Source of the DNA: Nocardia vulneris
GTDB lineage: Bacteria; Actinomycetota; Actinomycetes; Mycobacteriales; Mycobacteriaceae
Length of the DNA stretch: 64,000 bases
Assembly (NCBI RefSeq): GCF_001613425.1
Contig: NZ_BDCI01000008.1
Location: 186,001-250,000, forward strand
Direction of reading: 5' to 3'
The notes under the pieces: generated by a model
Told to the model about the DNA's origin: nothing
Seen by the model: the letters and a program-made list of their open reading frames with translations, nothing else
The model's database searches: none
Translations under genes and position numbers: made by a program
Part shown: in pieces, positions 18,425 to 25,531 of the stretch
How the letters are laid out: each line of letters opens with the position of its first letter
Numbering within the stretch: the first letter of the stretch is position 1

Positions 18425-18442
18425 ATATCACGTACATGTGAT
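18425..18442. promoter_or_regulatory. Imperfect palindrome upstream of the toxin-antitoxin operon
   Basis: TATCACGTACATGTGATA has inverted 6-bp ends (TATCAC/GTGATA) and lies 10 bp before the toxin start. Its position suits the autoregulatory operator bound by the XRE antitoxin; this is inference. Confidence 0.55.
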
Positions 18443-18506
18443 AGTCGGCGTTCTGGACGGTGCCGCCCGCTGGCCGAGGCATGCGGGCGACACGATCTTC
18501 GTCGGG

Positions 18507-18791
18507 TCAGTCTTCGATGTGGACGCCGCGCCAGAAGGCGATGTAGCCCTTGATGTTTTTGGCGGCGTCTTTGGTTTCGGGGTAGTACCAGGCGGCGTCT
18601 TCGTTGCGTTCGCCGTCGACTTCGATGGTGTAGTAGCTGGCGGTGCCCTTCCACGGGCAGATGGTGTGCGTGTCGGAGTCCCTGAGCAGATCGGTCTTGA
18701 CCGAGTCGATCGGGAAGTAGTGGTTTCCTTCGACGACCTCGGTCTTGTCGCTTTGCGCGATCACAGTGCCGTTCCAGGTAGCAGTAGCCAT
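18507..18791 (-). CDS. DUF427 domain protein
   Basis: The 94-residue protein matches the single-domain DUF427 length and pattern: ATWNGTVIAQSD, VVEGNHYFPIDSV, TICPWKGTASYYTI and YPETKDAAKNIKGYIAFW. The function of the family is unknown. The ATG at 18789-18791 is preferred over an upstream in-frame codon because the family alignment begins at MATATW. A two-domain relative is at 45274-46026. Confidence 0.88.
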   Translation of the reverse strand: MATATWNGTVIAQSDKTEVVEGNHYFPIDSVKTDLLRDSDTHTICPWKGTASYYTIEVDGERNEDAAWYYPETKDAAKNIKGYIAFWRGVHIED

Positions 18792-18871
18792 GACTCCACT
18801 ATGGCCGGTTTCTCTCGGTTCATGCACGGATCGCGATGTCGCAGGGGTGCGGTAGCGCTAGCGTCGAACTG

Positions 18872-19411
18872 GTGAGCCGAACCCAATGGACGATTCATGG
18901 TGAGAACGTCGTCGACGAGAATCGGCACATCAGGCTGTCGACCGTTGACATCGAGTTGCCTGACGGCGTGAAGTTCACACAGTACGTCATTCGAATGCCT
19001 CGTTGCGCAATGACGTTGGTGCTCAACGATAGTCGTGAGATTCTATTGATGTATCGACACCGGTTCATCATCGACCGCTGGGTGTGGGAGCTGCCTGGCG
19101 GCTACGTCGACGGTGTCGAGGATGTTGCCGCCGCCGCGGCGAGGGAAGTCGAGGAGGAGACCGGCTGGCGGCCGAAGTCGATGGAACATCTGGTCACCTA
19201 TCAACCGTCGATCGGAAGCCTGGACCAGCCGCAGGAGATCTTCCTCGCTCGCGGAGCAGACCTGACCGATACTCCACCTGATGTCAACGAAGCCGAGGAC
19301 ATCAGGTGGATTTCGCTGGCCGATGCGCTCGTGATGATCGACCGAGGCGAAATCATCGGCGCTGCAACGGTCGTCGCGGTGTATCGGGCACTCAGTCTGG
19401 AGGGGTGGTAG
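18872..19411 (+). CDS. Nudix hydrolase, probably ADP-sugar pyrophosphatase type
   Basis: The Nudix box is present as GYVDGVE followed by REVEEETGW, the metal-binding catalytic helix that cleaves nucleoside diphosphates linked to another group. The flanking WELPGG and the tail resemble ADP-ribose pyrophosphatases. The start is uncertain: GTG at 18872 (179 aa) or ATG at 18836 (191 aa). The gene looks less GC-rich than its neighbours, which fits the accessory character of this block. Confidence 0.82.
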   Translation: MSRTQWTIHGENVVDENRHIRLSTVDIELPDGVKFTQYVIRMPRCAMTLVLNDSREILLMYRHRFIIDRWVWELPGGYVDGVEDVAAAAAREVEEETGWRPKSMEHLVTYQPSIGSLDQPQEIFLARGADLTDTPPDVNEAEDIRWISLADALVMIDRGEIIGAATVVAVYRALSLEGW

Positions 19412-19518
19412 CAGCGGGTGCCTCGGGCAGCGGCATCGTTTCTTTTGCAATCCGGTGGACTCCCCGCACTCGGCACCGTTCGAGCCGCATGCTGTTGGAC
19501 AGACGGTGGGAGGAACAC

Positions 19519-20037
19519 ATGAATATCTGGGGCAACGCTATGTCGGCATTAGCCGTACTCTGCGGAGTGGTACTCGGCGGTTGGCTGTCCACCCGGAATC
19601 AGGACCGTCAGTGGCGGCGGGACCACCAGCGTGAGTGGCGCGATATCCGTTTATCGGCCTACCACGACTTCGTGGCCGCGTACCGCCAATATGTGGCCTT
19701 TGCACTCGAGCCGTCCGCGCGCATCTCCGCTGTCCCGCATCCGTGGATCGCTCATGAGTTGGTGCCGTATTTCGACGAAGTCGGTAGACCGTACAAGGAG
19801 CGGCTCGAGTCTGCCTGGACCGGGGCGAGGCTTGTCTTCGACTCGGTGGAGACCGCGGACGCGGGCCTCAGAGTACTCACGTCCGCCCGACAAGTCGCTG
19901 CAGCTCGAGCGAACCACGGTTCAGAGGAGATTCCGCCGGCGTTGTTCAGGGAGCTGTGGCGGTCGCAGGATACGTTCGTCGCTGCTGCGCGAAAGGAAAT
20001 GGGTCTCGGGTTGGTCGTGTCAGGGCCGCCTGCGTGA
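19519..20037 (+). CDS. Membrane-anchored hypothetical protein
   Basis: The 172-residue protein has one N-terminal membrane helix (about residues 5-22, SALAVLCGVVLGGWLS), followed by a charged stretch (TRNQDRQWRRDHQREWRDIR) and a mainly helical cytoplasmic domain. This layout of one anchor and a helical domain occurs in many uncharacterised actinobacterial proteins. The ATG follows GGGAGGA. No family is recognised. Confidence 0.7.
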   Translation: MNIWGNAMSALAVLCGVVLGGWLSTRNQDRQWRRDHQREWRDIRLSAYHDFVAAYRQYVAFALEPSARISAVPHPWIAHELVPYFDEVGRPYKERLESAWTGARLVFDSVETADAGLRVLTSARQVAAARANHGSEEIPPALFRELWRSQDTFVAAARKEMGLGLVVSGPPA

Positions 20038-20087
20038 ATCAGCCGGCCACGGCAGAGCGGGGCGACGCGGGATGTGCTGCCGCGTGA

Positions 20088-20525
20088 TCATGGCCCATGG
20101 TGACTAGATGTTTCGGGGGTGAGTTGGGAGAGGGGGGTGCCGGCTAGGAGTTGGTCTAGGGCGGTGCGCATGGTGGGGCATTCGCGGGCGGGGTGGTCGG
20201 CGGGGCAGTGCAGGGCGTGGGTGAGGAAGGTTTGGGCGGTTCGGGCTTGGGTGATGACGCGTTCGAGGTCGGTGATCTGCTGGGCGAGGAGGTCGCGCCA
20301 TTCGGGGCTGGGGGCGTCGAGGACGGCGCCGGCGGTGTCCAAGGGCAGGCCGAGGCTTTGCGCGACCTTGATGAAGGCGAGACGGCGCATCTGGTCGGTG
20401 TTGTACATCCGTTTGCCGCCGGTGCGGGTGGTCGGGCACACCAGGCCGCGTTCGTCGTAGTAGCGCAGTGCCGACGTGGTCATGCCGAGCATCGCCGCGG
20501 CCTGACCGATCGGGATCAGATCCAT
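20088..20525 (-). CDS. MerR-family transcriptional regulator
   Basis: The 145-residue protein has the winged HTH of MerR (IGQAAAMLGMTTSALRYYDERGL, residues 6-28), a dimerisation helix and a C-terminal effector region with a Cys/His cluster (HCPADHPARECP) that could bind metal or sense thiol stress. It is divergent from a methyltransferase gene, with a perfect 16-bp palindrome between. The ATG at 20523-20525 is set by the HTH. Confidence 0.9.
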   Translation of the reverse strand: MDLIPIGQAAAMLGMTTSALRYYDERGLVCPTTRTGGKRMYNTDQMRRLAFIKVAQSLGLPLDTAGAVLDAPSPEWRDLLAQQITDLERVITQARTAQTFLTHALHCPADHPARECPTMRTALDQLLAGTPLSQLTPETSSHHGP

Positions 20526-20538
20526 CCCACTATTTGAC

Positions 20539-20554
20539 TTCAAGTCGACTTGAA
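20539..20554. promoter_or_regulatory. Perfect 16-bp palindrome, probable MerR operator
   Basis: TTCAAGTCGACTTGAA is fully self-complementary and sits just downstream of a TTGACT hexamer (20535-20540), 14 bp upstream of the regulator's start codon. The CAAGT/ACTTG half-sites resemble those of SoxR-type MerR operators, and the spot between divergent genes supports control of both. Confidence 0.75.
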
Positions 20555-20597
20555 CCTGCAAGGTGGCGGGAGACAACCACTTCCGAGGAGATCCACC

Positions 20598-21212
20598 ATG
20601 AATGCCCCATTGGCTCCCGTCGTCAACCATCACGCCGACCACCGCGGTTTCGCCGGACCGATCGGCCTCGCCATGGGATTCGTCATGCTTGCCCTGGGTC
20701 GTCGCCGTGCCCGCATCGTGGCCGACTTGGCCGCGGTGACGAAGGCCGACCACGTCCTGGACATCGGGTGCGGGCCCGGCGGCGCGGTGCAGGCGGCCGC
20801 GCGCCGCGGGGCGCGGGTGACCGGCGTCGATCCGTCCGCGTCGATGCTGCGCCTGGCCCGAGTCTTCGTGCGCGGGAAGACCATTCGCTGGGCGACGGGA
20901 GTCGCGGAGCATCTCCCGCTATCCGACGGCGCGGTCACCGCGGCATGGGCGGTGGCCACCGTGCATCACTGGCCCGATGTCACCGGCGGGTTGTCCGAGG
21001 CGTATCGCGTGCTGCAACCCGGCGGCCGATTCCTCACGGTCGAGCGGGCGGTGCAGGCCGAGGTTACCGGCCTGGGCAGCCACGGATGGACCGGGGAACA
21101 AGCCGAGGCCTTCGCGAACCTTTGCCGCGCAGCACATTTCACGGATGTGCAGGTCGAACACCGGGTCATGGGCCGCTATGCCCTGTGGGCAGTCCATGCG
21201 ACCCGTCCGTGA
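20598..21212 (+). CDS. Class I SAM-dependent methyltransferase
   Basis: The 204-residue protein has the SAM-binding motif LDIGCGPGG (about 56-64), the acidic VTGVDPSA loop and the post-motif block AEHLPLSDGAVTAAWAV. A hydrophobic segment near the N-terminus (AMGFVMLALG) may associate with membrane. The methyl acceptor is unknown. The ATG follows GAGGAG. Its facing MerR gene and shared operator suggest stress-inducible expression. Confidence 0.85.
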   Translation: MNAPLAPVVNHHADHRGFAGPIGLAMGFVMLALGRRRARIVADLAAVTKADHVLDIGCGPGGAVQAAARRGARVTGVDPSASMLRLARVFVRGKTIRWATGVAEHLPLSDGAVTAAWAVATVHHWPDVTGGLSEAYRVLQPGGRFLTVERAVQAEVTGLGSHGWTGEQAEAFANLCRAAHFTDVQVEHRVMGRYALWAVHATRP

Positions 21213-21363
21213 GGCCGGACCGGCTTTGCAACCTTGCGGCCCAGCTCCGAAGGTGCGGCCCTCGACTTGTTTCGGCGGCGAGGAGTTCCCGCCCGGAAGG
21301 CCGAGCGGCCGTTACGACTACATCAGGCGGTGCCGCAGCCTGCACAGCGATCGCGCACGACCG

Positions 21364-21765
21364 TTAGGTCGCTGGTGAATTCGATCCATCGGAGTGGGAT
21401 CGCACGATGCCTTCGGCGTGCGCGCCGACCCAGGTGAGCAGACCGTGCAACTGCTCGGCCAATTCGGCGCCCATCGGTGTCAGCGCGTAGGTGACCCGGG
21501 GTGGGATGGTCGGTTCGACGATGCGTTCGGTGAAGCCGTAATCGGTGAAGGTGCGCAGGTTTTGGGAGAGCATCTTCTCGCTGATGCCGTCGATCCGATC
21601 GCGCAGGACGTAGAAGCGCAGCGGCCGGTCGCGCAGGGCCGCGAGGATCAGGACACCCCAGCGGCTGGTGATCTTGTCGAGGATCGTCCGGGCGGGGCAG
21701 TCTTTGTCGAATGCGTCACGCTGCGGGTCGGAGGGATGACTTTCTGCCTGGAAACCTACCGCCAC
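21364..21765 (-). CDS. HxlR-family transcriptional regulator
   Basis: The 133-residue winged-helix protein has the HxlR hallmarks: CPARTILDKITSRWGVLIL, LRFYVLRDRIDGISEKMLSQNLR and VTYALTPMGAEL. The N-terminal Cys is the residue oxidised in redox- or aldehyde-sensing members. It is divergent from an NAD(P)-binding reductase, with two palindromes in the gap, a standard arrangement for this family. It starts at GTG. Confidence 0.9.
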   Translation of the reverse strand: MAVGFQAESHPSDPQRDAFDKDCPARTILDKITSRWGVLILAALRDRPLRFYVLRDRIDGISEKMLSQNLRTFTDYGFTERIVEPTIPPRVTYALTPMGAELAEQLHGLLTWVGAHAEGIVRSHSDGSNSPAT

Positions 21766-21775
21766 GCCCTGAGCT

Positions 21776-21806
21776 TACCTCGAGGTAGGGACTTACCTGA
21801 GGTAAG
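21776..21806. promoter_or_regulatory. Two adjacent palindromes, probable HxlR operators
   Basis: TACCTCGAGGTA (21776-21787) is a perfect 12-bp palindrome. CTTACCT-G-AGGTAAG (21792-21806) is a perfect 7-bp dyad with one central base. The shared TACCT/AGGTA half-sites and placement between divergent genes argue for a dimeric regulator binding twice. Confidence 0.75.
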
Positions 21807-21827
21807 CCCGCTTTGTACGGTGGCCGT

Positions 21828-22676
21828 ATGGCATCCAAATATCTGGTGATCGGCGCGACCGGTCACGTTGGCGGGCAAGTGGTTTCGCAACTGGTGGCCG
21901 CCGGGGAGCAGGTGCGCGCAGTGGCTCGCAACCCGGCTGCCGCGCGGCTACCCGAGGGCGTGCAGGTCGTCCCCGGCGACCTGACCGCCCCCGACACACT
22001 GGCGGCCGCCCTCGCCGATATCGACGCGGTCTATCTGACCTGGCCCGCACTATCGGTCGAGCACGCCGGACCGGCGATCGAGGTGATCGCAGCGCACGCC
22101 CGTCGCATCGTCCTGCTGTCCTCCGCTGCGGTCCGCGACGACCTCGAGGAGCAGGACAATCCGATCGGCGCCACGCACGCCGCCATCGAGCGGCCGATCG
22201 TGGCGTCCGGCTCGGAGTGGACTTTCCTGCGCCCCTACGGTTTCGCGACGAACACCCTGGAGTGGGCGGCACAGATCCGGGCGGGTGACACGGTCCGTGG
22301 CGCGTACGGCGCGGCGTCGATGACGCTGCTGCACGAGGCCGATATCGCGGCGGTCGCGGTGCGCGCGCTGACCACCGACGACCATCTCGGGGCGAAATAC
22401 GAGCTGTCCGGTCCGTCGGCAGCCACCCGCATCGAGCAGGTCGCGACCATCGGCCGGGCGCTCGGGCGCACCTTGTCCTGGGCAGAGATCACACCCGAAC
22501 AGGCCAGGCGGGAAATGACCTGGCTACCAACGGAATACGCCGACTTCGTGCTGGCGGGTCTGGCCGCGATGGTAGACAAGCCGGGCCCGGCTACCACCAC
22601 GGTGGAGCGGGTCACCGGATCGCCCGCCCGCACGTACGCGCAGTGGGCGGCCGATCACGTCGCCGACTTCCGCTGA
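21828..22676 (+). CDS. NAD(P)H-binding NmrA/SDR-type reductase
   Basis: The 282-residue protein starts with the atypical-SDR Rossmann motif GATGHVGGQVV (residues 8-18) and has the layout of QOR2/NmrA-type proteins, including LLSSAAVRD and LRPYGFATN. Such proteins are quinone reductases or NADP sensors and are often controlled by HxlR regulators, as the divergent neighbour here suggests. The ATG at 21828 places the motif at the usual distance from the N-terminus. Confidence 0.88.
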   Translation: MASKYLVIGATGHVGGQVVSQLVAAGEQVRAVARNPAAARLPEGVQVVPGDLTAPDTLAAALADIDAVYLTWPALSVEHAGPAIEVIAAHARRIVLLSSAAVRDDLEEQDNPIGATHAAIERPIVASGSEWTFLRPYGFATNTLEWAAQIRAGDTVRGAYGAASMTLLHEADIAAVAVRALTTDDHLGAKYELSGPSAATRIEQVATIGRALGRTLSWAEITPEQARREMTWLPTEYADFVLAGLAAMVDKPGPATTTVERVTGSPARTYAQWAADHVADFR

Positions 22677-22684
22677 CCCGGCTG

Positions 22685-23113
22685 TCAGGAGATGCGCTGA
22701 CAGGAACTGCCGGTGTCGAGTCCGGTGCCGATCACCTCGATGGAGGTGAACTTGGTCGAGGTGTAGCGGCCGGGCTCGCTCTGGATGGCGACGAGGTTCT
22801 GGCGGCCGACCCGCGTCGGCGTCCAGGTGGCGGTCACCGTGTTGTTCTCCGGATGGTGCACGGCCTCGCCGGGGATGCGCTCCCCGTTGCCGGGAATGAC
22901 TCCGCCGGACAATACGAAGAACACCGAGCCCGGCGGAATCACCGCGTCGGTGACCCCCGCCGTGACCGTGTAGCGGCACCCGGTCAGCAGACCTTCGGCG
23001 CCGGCGGCGACGCTCACATCGGCCACGTCGGCGGTGGCCGGTACCGCGAGCACCGCGCCGAAGGCGGTCAGGGCGACACCGCTCACGACAATTCGGGCAA
23101 TGGACCTACGCAT
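22685..23113 (-). CDS. Small secreted protein of unknown function
   Basis: The 142-residue precursor has a clear Sec signal peptide (basic MRRSIAR, hydrophobic core, AVPATADV with cleavage near residue 28). The mature part is beta-rich and resembles an Ig-like fold, with two Cys (GCRYTV and SSCQRIS) that could form a disulfide. No enzymatic motif is seen. It converges closely (8 bp) with the NAD(P)-binding gene. Confidence 0.75.
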   Translation of the reverse strand: MRRSIARIVVSGVALTAFGAVLAVPATADVADVSVAAGAEGLLTGCRYTVTAGVTDAVIPPGSVFFVLSGGVIPGNGERIPGEAVHHPENNTVTATWTPTRVGRQNLVAIQSEPGRYTSTKFTSIEVIGTGLDTGSSCQRIS

Positions 23114-23149
23114 CGTGCTACCTCCTCGGACGGGTGGGTATACGGGCGA

Positions 23150-23767
23150 TCAGGTACCGCGTGAGAAGAGCCTAATCGGCGCCGGAACCCGGTAACCGAA
23201 GGATTTGATGAATCGGGCGCCGACCCGGGATCCGCGCTCGTCCAGCGCCGGGGCGCCGAAGGTGTTCAGCATCCGGTTGATCACGTTGAAGAACGTGCCC
23301 ACCCAGACGGCCTCTTCGAAGGCCTCGGCCGAGACGCCCGCCTGCCGCACCTTGTCGGCGTCGGCCGGCGTCAGGCCGTCGGGATCGCGGGTCATCCGCC
23401 GCAGGAATTCGATCATCGCCTGCGCTTCGGGGCGCAGGGGCGAATCCCCGTTGGCGGTCAGCGCGCGATCCACCACGCCGATGTCGATGTATGCGCCCGC
23501 GATCGCGTGATGCGCGGAGTAGCAGAACGGGCATTCGTTCGCCTCCGACGTTGCGGTGGCGAAGATTTCGCGTTCGGCCACGGTCCAGAACGACGGACCG
23601 CGTAACGACTGCTGGAACATGTCCGACAGCGGCGTACCGAAGAATCGGTGCCGATAGAACAGGAGCTTGAGCACCGCGGGCGGTTCCATTCGGCTGGACC
23701 GCCGGATACCGCCGAGCACGGTCCGCGTTACCCGGTCATGTCCGGATTCGACTGCGCTGAGCCACAT
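23150..23767 (-). CDS. AhpD-like carboxymuconolactone decarboxylase family protein
   Basis: The 205-residue all-helical protein carries the AhpD-type redox motif ECPFCYSAHH (a CxxC with a downstream His), used for peroxide or disulfide reduction. Flanking segments (FWTVAEREIFATATSEAN, FNVINRMLNTFG) match the peroxidase-related subgroup. It begins 1 nt after the stop of the upstream gene, so the two form an operon. Confidence 0.85.
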   Translation of the reverse strand: MWLSAVESGHDRVTRTVLGGIRRSSRMEPPAVLKLLFYRHRFFGTPLSDMFQQSLRGPSFWTVAEREIFATATSEANECPFCYSAHHAIAGAYIDIGVVDRALTANGDSPLRPEAQAMIEFLRRMTRDPDGLTPADADKVRQAGVSAEAFEEAVWVGTFFNVINRMLNTFGAPALDERGSRVGARFIKSFGYRVPAPIRLFSRGT

Positions 23768-23768
23768 T

Positions 23769-24077
23769 TCAGTGCCCCTCCCAGGCGCGCCGGGCCGCGC
23801 GTAGCCGCCGATCGGCCGCGCCGTAGGCCGCCAGAGCCGCGGCCTCGAAGATCTGGTCGTCGCTGTGCCCCGCCGCGGTGAGCCCGGCGATGGTGTCCGC
23901 GGTGGATCGGTACGAGTGCTGCGCGACCAGCTCGGCGAAGTCGGCTAGTTCGGCCGAAATATCGCCGGCGCTGTCACCGATGGCGGTGCGCTGCCTGATC
24001 TTTCGCCGAATTTCGCTCGGCAACTGGCCGGGGGAGGAAATCAAGTGCTCGCCGAATTGCCGCCACTTTTCGTCCAT
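23769..24077 (-). CDS. Small helical protein in operon with the AhpD-like gene
   Basis: The 102-residue protein is helical with the layout of a short AhpD-like/carboxymuconolactone domain (AELADFAELVAQ and FEAAALAAYGAADRR), but it has no Cys, so it lacks the redox pair. It lies 1 nt upstream of the AhpD-like gene. It could be a structural partner or a second, non-redox domain split off as a separate gene. Confidence 0.65.
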   Translation of the reverse strand: MDEKWRQFGEHLISSPGQLPSEIRRKIRQRTAIGDSAGDISAELADFAELVAQHSYRSTADTIAGLTAAGHSDDQIFEAAALAAYGAADRRLRAARRAWEGH

Positions 24078-24125
24078 CGACTCATTCTCATCGATCGGTG
24101 CGCAGTGCGCCCCGCTATCGGAAAG

Positions 24126-24416
24126 TCACTCGTCTTTTGGCGGATTCGGTCGCAGTACGACGGTGCGCCGGCGCAGATCGATCCCGAGCAGTGATGGCGC
24201 GCACCGTTCTTCCTCGTCGCGCAACATGGTGTCGGACGCGCGATGGTCGAGATCCATCCGCTCGGTGCTGTAGAACATCGCCGTGGACTCGTCGGTGAAC
24301 GTGCCCGACACGCGGGTGCGCCGCTTGCCCAGCACCAGTTCGTAGTGTCGTGCGTGTTCCCGGTCACCGGATCGCCGCACCCGAACCCCGCTGACCTGCG
24401 CCGAAAAGCGGGACAC
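24126..24416 (-). CDS. Uncertain hypothetical protein
   Basis: A 96-codon frame with mixed polar composition and no membrane segment or motif. The start is GTG without a clear ribosome site. It could be the first gene of the AhpD-like operon (49-bp gap), but its reality is doubtful. The alternative is a non-coding leader. Confidence 0.35.
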   Translation of the reverse strand: MSRFSAQVSGVRVRRSGDREHARHYELVLGKRRTRVSGTFTDESTAMFYSTERMDLDHRASDTMLRDEEERCAPSLLGIDLRRRTVVLRPNPPKDE

Positions 24417-24565
24417 GGCTGCGGGATCGAGCCGGCGAGCAATAGTTCGGGCGGAGCGGATATTTCGGGCGAACCGGGGTATACGCCGGGTAGCAAGTTG
24501 CGGGAAGGACGAGATGCCGTATGCGCCGTCGAACTGTCCGCTCGAGACCGATGAGCGAGAGAAAT

Positions 24566-24766
24566 ATGAGAATCGGAAGCATTATTGTCTTGATCTGGTT
24601 GCTGATCGGCGTCATCGCCGCGGCCCAGCGGGACTACTTCGACAGCGGCCCGGTGAACTGCGCGGGCTTCGGCACCATCGCGGTCACGGTGATCGCGGGT
24701 CCGCTCAACTACATGGGCGTGAACCCGAAGGTCGACGATTGCAATGTGCCGCAACCGAGTCCGTAA
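24566..24766 (+). CDS. Small membrane-anchored paralog family, member 1
   Basis: The 66-residue protein has one N-terminal membrane helix (MRIGSIIVLIWLLIGVIAA), then a conserved exported-side core: QR.YF.SGP.NCAG.G, AGPLNY.GVNPKV and DC..P.PS. Two Cys are invariant and may pair. Two more copies follow at 24957 and 25226. The family is not one I recognise. Further in-frame ATG codons lie upstream (24521, 24551); 24566 matches the start of member 2. Confidence 0.78.
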   Translation: MRIGSIIVLIWLLIGVIAAAQRDYFDSGPVNCAGFGTIAVTVIAGPLNYMGVNPKVDDCNVPQPSP

Positions 24767-24819
24767 TCCACCGACCGTGATCCACTGAGCCGGCGCGCAC
24801 CGGCAAGACCTTGCGGCGA

Positions 24820-24852
24820 CGACCTCGCATCCGGTTTCCGGGTGCGAGGTCG
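24820..24852 (+). terminator. Terminator hairpin between paralogs 1 and 2
   Basis: A 15-bp GC-rich stem (24820-24834 with 24838-24852, one G-T pair) with a 3-nt loop, lying 53 bp after member 1. It suggests the paralogs are separately transcribed. Confidence 0.75.
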
Positions 24853-24956
24853 GCTGCGTCTCGGCGACACAACAGACCGTCCTGTCGTGTTGGGCGCGTC
24901 GCGGCGGAGCGCCAGATAATGACGTTGCTCGAGATGCGCCGACGAACGAGGCAGTA

Positions 24957-25157
24957 ATGAGACTTGGAAGCGTGATCGTCGTGCTCTGGTTCGTGATCGG
25001 CGTGATCGCCGCGGGCCAGCGCCATTACTTCGACAGCGGCCCGATCAACTGCGCGGGCTTCGGCAACATAGCGCTCACCGTGCTCGCGGGCCCGCTCAAC
25101 TACGTGGGGGTGAACCCGAAGGTGCCCGACTGCAACGTGCCGCAGCCGAGCCAGTAG
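24957..25157 (+). CDS. Small membrane-anchored paralog family, member 2
   Basis: This 66-residue protein is co-linear with member 1 and shares most residues of the core: GQRHYFDSGPINCAGFG, AGPLNYVGVNPKV and a DC pair near the C-terminus. The membrane helix covers about residues 3-19. The ATG start has no strong ribosome site. Duplicate small genes kept this similar suggest a useful function, probably at the cell surface given the anchor and Cys pair; this is inference. Confidence 0.8.
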   Translation: MRLGSVIVVLWFVIGVIAAGQRHYFDSGPINCAGFGNIALTVLAGPLNYVGVNPKVPDCNVPQPSQ

Positions 25158-25225
25158 GAAAAGCCCAGCATAAGTGGGTCGCGCCCGGGTATCTCCAGGT
25201 GGGGAGCACGGAAGGAAGCGATGCC

Positions 25226-25480
25226 ATGCGCGAGCGCGACACCCGCGATATCCGTACACGGGGCTCCCGTCGTACGGGTACCCGCTTGTTCAGCACGCTG
25301 TTGCTCATCTGGTTGGTCATCGGCCTGCTGGCCGCGGGCCAGCGCCACTATTTCCAGAGTGGCCCGACGAATTGCGCGGGCTGGGGCACGATCGCCGTCA
25401 CCACCATCGCAGGCCCGCTCAACTACTTCGGCGTGAATCCGAAGGTGTCGGACTGCGTCCTGCCCGAACCCAGCCAGTAG
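25226..25480 (+). CDS. Small membrane-anchored paralog family, member 3
   Basis: The 84-residue member has a longer, Arg-rich cytoplasmic N-terminus before the helix (LFSTLLLIWLVIGLLAAG), then the shared core (GQRHYFQSGPTNCAGWG, AGPLNYFGVNPKV, DC). The ATG at 25226 follows GGAAGGAAG; an upstream in-frame GTG at 25199 is possible. It converges on the first MmpL gene across a shared terminator. Confidence 0.8.
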   Translation: MRERDTRDIRTRGSRRTGTRLFSTLLLIWLVIGLLAAGQRHYFQSGPTNCAGWGTIAVTTIAGPLNYFGVNPKVSDCVLPEPSQ

Positions 25481-25489
25481 CGCACCGGC

Positions 25490-25520
25490 GCGCCCCCACC
25501 CGGCCACCGGATGGGGGCGC
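25490..25520. terminator. Bidirectional terminator between paralog 3 and mmpL
   Basis: GCGCCCCCA (25490-25498) pairs with TGGGGGCGC (25512-25520) around a 13-nt loop. It sits between two convergent genes. Confidence 0.7.
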
Positions 25521-25531
25521 CTCGGGACCGA

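Noticed and set aside
24041..24754. 237-codon minus-strand frame across the first small paralog gene
   Set aside because: Runs antisense to the conserved paralog core and has no domain; the three-copy conservation supports the plus strand.
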